Assembly (NCBI RefSeq): GCF_025905425.1
Contig: NZ_CP109603.1
Span: 2,702,001 to 2,766,000, forward strand
From: Pseudomonas putida
GTDB lineage: Bacteria > Pseudomonadota > Gammaproteobacteria > Pseudomonadales > Pseudomonadaceae
Direction of reading: 5' to 3'
DNA: 64,000 bases
The position numbers and the translations under genes are program-made. The notes under the pieces were generated by a model, which searched no databases, was not told where the DNA came from, and was given only the letters and a program-made list of their open reading frames with translations. Shown one piece after another: positions 61,314 through 64,000 of this stretch. Position 1 is the first letter of the stretch. The number at the start of each line of letters is the position of its first letter.

Positions 61314-63571
61314 TGAGCACGCGCATCGATACCCCCACAGAGCATTTGGCGCTGCCATTGGGAGAGCCGGTGAACCTGTCGCGCCGTCGCTTCCTGTTAG
61401 CCTCGGCGGGCGCCGCCGCAGGCGCACTGGTACTCGGCTTTGGGCTGCCGCTGGGCTCAGCACGGGCCCAGGCCGCTACTGCTGCGGCCCAGGAACGCGG
61501 GACACACGTGCCGGCATTCCTCGAAATTCGCCCGGACAGCACCGTGCGCCTGCTCTGCCCGTTCATGGAGGGCGGCCAGGGCACCTACACCGCCATGGCG
61601 CAGATCGTCGGCGAAGAGCTGGACGCCGACCCGGCCACCTTCCTGGTCGACAGCGCGCCACCTGGCGAGGCTTACGTGGTGATGGAAAACGGCATGCGTA
61701 TCACCGGCGGCAGCATGTCGGTGCGCATGAGCTACCCGACCATGCGCCGCCTCGGCGCCCTGGCCCGGGCCATGTTGCTGCAGGCAGGTGCCGAACAGTT
61801 GGGCGTGCCGGTTGGCGAACTCTCCACCGAACCTGGCAAGGTCGTCCACGCCGCATCCGGCCGCTCGGTGCCCTACGGTGAATTGGCCGAGCGCGCCCTC
61901 GACCTGCCCGTGCCAGACCCGGCCAGCGTGAAACTGCGCGACCCCAGCCAGTTCCGCTGGATCGGCAAACCGGTGCGCCGGGTCGACGCCTATGACAAAT
62001 CCACCGGCAAAGCGCTGTACACCATCGACATCAAAGTTGACGGCATGCTGCACGCCGCCGTGCAGCATGCTCCGCGCCTGGGCATGACAGTGGGCAGCCT
62101 GCGCAACGAAGCACAGGTAAAAGCCATGAAAGGCGTGCACTCGGTGCATCAATTGCCCGGCGCGGTGGCGGTGGTCGCCGAACGTTGGTGGCATGCCAAG
62201 CGTGCGGTCGAGGCCATCCAGGTGGATTGGCAAGAAGCAGGCGCGGACAGCCCGGTGCGCACGATGCCGGCGGACTTTTCCAGTGACGCCCACCGTGACC
62301 GTCTGGCGGCCGAGCAAGGCCCAGCGCGCGATGAAGAACAGGAAGGCGATGTGGCCGGTGCGCTGGCCAGTGCCAAGACCAAGGTCGAGGCGACCTACCA
62401 CAACCAGTACCTCAACCACGCCCAGCTTGAACCGCCCTCGGCCCTGGCCCGTTTCAACCCCGACGGCTCACTGGAGGTGTGGCTGCCCAACCAGGCCCCG
62501 GACATGTTCCGCGACGACATCGCCAAACGCACCGGCCTCGACCCCGCCCGCATCACCCTGCACTCGCCCCTGCTGGGCGGCTTCTTTGGCCGGCACTTTC
62601 TGTACGACTCGGCCAACCCCTACCCGCAGGCCATCGCCCTGGCCAAGGCTGTCGGCCGCCCGGTCAAACTGATCTGGAGCCGCGAGGAAGAGTTCCTGCG
62701 TGACGTGTTGCGCCCACTGGCCGTGGTCAAGTTCCGCGCCGCGCTGGATGCCGATGGCCTGCCCGTGGCCATTGAAGCCGTGAGCGCCACCGAAGGCCCG
62801 ACCGAGGCACTGGCCGGCAAGCAAGGTGACAAGATCGACCCCACCGCCCTTGAGGGGCTGTCGGGCAAAGCGTACGCCATCGCCAATAAACGCATCGCCC
62901 AGATCTATGTCAAAGGCCCGCCCATGCTTGGCTACTGGCGTTCGGTGGGCAATTCGCTGAACGACTTCTTCTACGAAGCATTCCTCGACGAACTGGCGGA
63001 CAAGGGCGGCAAGGACCCCTATGAATTACGCCTGCATCTGTTGCGCGACAACCCGCGCCTGACGCACCTGCTGCAGGCGGTGGGCGAACTGTCCGGTGGC
63101 TGGAAGCGCGGGCCGTTCACGGCCGAGGACGGCAGCAAACGGGCGCGCGGCGTGGCCATGGCCTCGCCGTTCGGCTCGGAGGCGGCGGTGATCGCCGAGG
63201 TGTCGATCGACAACGGTCAGGTCAAGGTGCACGACATCTGGCAAGCGATCGACCCAGGCAGCATCGTCAACCCGGCGATCATTGAAGCCCAGGTCAACGG
63301 CGCCGTGGCCCTGGGCCTGTCGCAGACGCTGCTCGAAGAGGCGGTGTACATCGACGGCAAGCCCCGCGCGCGCAACTACGACCTGTACCCGATCCTGCCG
63401 CCTTCGCGCATGGCAAGGGTGCATGTGCGCATCGTCGAAAGCGGCGCGAAAATGGGCGGCATCGGTGAGCCACCGCTACCTGCGGTCGCGCCAGCGGTGG
63501 CCAATGCGGTAGCACGGCTGACCGGCCAACGCATCCGCAGCATCCCCTTGAGCCGATACACCTTTACCTGA
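61313..63571 (+). CDS. iorB: Isoquinoline 1-oxidoreductase beta-type molybdopterin subunit
   Basis: A 752-residue large subunit. A twin-arginine signal (NLSRRRFLLASAGAAAGALVLGFGLPLG) exports it folded with its cofactor. Two molybdenum-hydroxylase domains follow, with GGFFGRHFLYDSA in the first cofactor-binding region and the catalytic glutamate in GGIGEPPLPAVAPA at the C-terminus. There is no FAD domain, fitting an enzyme that donates electrons to a cytochrome c. Two ATGs are adjacent; 61313 has AGGAGG 5 bases upstream and is preferred over 61310. The real substrate may be a quinoline, a nicotinate-like ring or an aldehyde. Confidence 0.88.
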   Translation: MSTRIDTPTEHLALPLGEPVNLSRRRFLLASAGAAAGALVLGFGLPLGSARAQAATAAAQERGTHVPAFLEIRPDSTVRLLCPFMEGGQGTYTAMAQIVGEELDADPATFLVDSAPPGEAYVVMENGMRITGGSMSVRMSYPTMRRLGALARAMLLQAGAEQLGVPVGELSTEPGKVVHAASGRSVPYGELAERALDLPVPDPASVKLRDPSQFRWIGKPVRRVDAYDKSTGKALYTIDIKVDGMLHAAVQHAPRLGMTVGSLRNEAQVKAMKGVHSVHQLPGAVAVVAERWWHAKRAVEAIQVDWQEAGADSPVRTMPADFSSDAHRDRLAAEQGPARDEEQEGDVAGALASAKTKVEATYHNQYLNHAQLEPPSALARFNPDGSLEVWLPNQAPDMFRDDIAKRTGLDPARITLHSPLLGGFFGRHFLYDSANPYPQAIALAKAVGRPVKLIWSREEEFLRDVLRPLAVVKFRAALDADGLPVAIEAVSATEGPTEALAGKQGDKIDPTALEGLSGKAYAIANKRIAQIYVKGPPMLGYWRSVGNSLNDFFYEAFLDELADKGGKDPYELRLHLLRDNPRLTHLLQAVGELSGGWKRGPFTAEDGSKRARGVAMASPFGSEAAVIAEVSIDNGQVKVHDIWQAIDPGSIVNPAIIEAQVNGAVALGLSQTLLEEAVYIDGKPRARNYDLYPILPPSRMARVHVRIVESGAKMGGIGEPPLPAVAPAVANAVARLTGQRIRSIPLSRYTFT

Positions 63572-63588
63572 GCGGACCAGGAGCGCCC

Positions 63589-64000
63589 ATGACCCACAGC
63601 CGATTCGCAAGAACCGCCGGCTGGCTGGCCTTGCCGTGCCTGGTCGCGGCAGGCCTGCTGGCCTGGTATGTCAGCCGAGAGCCCACCTCGCCGTTCATGG
63701 CAGAGCAGAACGCCAGCGCCGACCCTGCGCTGCTCAGCCGCGGCGAGTACGTGGCCCGGCTCAGCGACTGCGTGGCTTGCCACAGTCTGCCCGACGGCAA
63801 ACCCTTCGCCGGAGGCCTGGAAATGGCCACGCCGCTGGGCGCCATTCATGCCACCAACATCACGCCCGACCAGGACAGCGGCATCGGCCGCTACAGCCTC
63901 GCCGAATTCGACCGCGCCGTGCGCCACGGCGTCGCCCCCGGTGGCCGGCGGCTGTACCCTGCGATGCCCTACCCCTCCTACGCCAAGCTCAGCGATGACG
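63589..64000 (+). CDS. Membrane-anchored cytochrome c, 5' part only
   Basis: The first 137 residues of a c-type cytochrome. A single N-terminal helix (WLALPCLVAAGLLAWYV, residues 12-28) anchors it in the inner membrane. The first haem-binding motif CVACH lies at residues 63-67, with flanking GEYVARLSD and GLEMATPLGAIHATNITPD as in the AdhB/NicB-type multihaem family. GGAG is 9 bases upstream of the ATG. It follows iorB by 17 bases and is the expected electron acceptor of the molybdenum enzyme. The gene continues past the window, so further haem sites and the C-terminus are not visible. Confidence 0.88.
   Translation, partial: MTHSRFARTAGWLALPCLVAAGLLAWYVSREPTSPFMAEQNASADPALLSRGEYVARLSDCVACHSLPDGKPFAGGLEMATPLGAIHATNITPDQDSGIGRYSLAEFDRAVRHGVAPGGRRLYPAMPYPSYAKLSDD

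Overview
The window is about 64 kb of high-GC chromosome from a fluorescent Pseudomonas, most likely of the Pseudomonas putida group. The evidence is the gene content and order (a MuxABC-OpmB efflux operon, tpx, a D-lysine catabolic cluster, then a glucarate/galactarate cluster), a DUF1652 protein, and many short inverted repeats of the Pseudomonas REP type (core GCGGGCAAGCCCGCTCCCAC). I see no prophage, integrase, insertion sequence, CRISPR array, rRNA or tRNA. Both end genes run off the window.

Layout. 1-3047: 3' end of a LysE-type exporter, an MFS exporter with a LysR regulator, and a cupin. 3291-7106: a membrane-bound PQQ dehydrogenase (quinate/shikimate/glucose family) and an OprB-type porin, a periplasmic oxidation pair. 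7162-11031: two divergent gene pairs, DUF1028 plus M20 deacetylase leftwards and flavin monooxygenase plus a Rid-family protein rightwards, probably one uncharacterised pathway for a nitrogen compound. 11105-15160: a lactonase-like amidohydrolase, MFS transporter and SDR in one operon with a divergent LysR gene, which resembles a sugar-acid or lactone utilisation cassette. 15182-20276: phosphoglucomutase, a DUF1345 membrane protein, DUF1652, and an MHYT-GGDEF-EAL c-di-GMP protein.

20521-29475: the RND operon muxA-muxB-muxC-opmB with 4-base overlaps at each junction. 29815-31764: thiol peroxidase and a serine/aromatic-type amino acid permease. 32045-39837: D-lysine catabolism, with amaC and dpkA leftwards, and an RpiR regulator, a complete amino-acid ABC transporter and amaD rightwards. 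AmaD oxidises D-lysine, the product cyclises to piperideine-2-carboxylate, and DpkA reduces that to L-pipecolate. 40201-41010: a PuuD-like class I amidotransferase. 41439-48022: kdgD, an aldarate MFS transporter, garD, 2-oxoglutarate-semialdehyde dehydrogenase and a convergent GntR regulator, which together take aldarates to 2-oxoglutarate. A matching 10-base core lies upstream of both kdgD and the GntR gene.

48220-58203: mixed small genes: a DUF998 gene interrupted by an in-frame TGA, small exported proteins, two LysR regulators flanking a quinone oxidoreductase, a YdcZ-type membrane protein, an AlkC/AlkD-like HEAT protein, a periplasmic protein made of two repeats, a catecholate-type TonB receptor, a lipoprotein and a methyltransferase. 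58415-60601: an OsmC-YcaO fusion protein. 60855-64000: an IorAB-type molybdenum hydroxylase with its cytochrome c (truncated by the window end).

The items most worth following up are the OsmC-YcaO fusion, the FMO-Rid/DUF1028-M20 module whose Rid protein lacks the catalytic arginine, the shared GntR operator candidate, the palindromes around the D-lysine cluster, and the DUF998 in-frame stop. Gene names for the lysine and aldarate clusters rest on family resemblance and remembered P. putida gene order; no database search was run.
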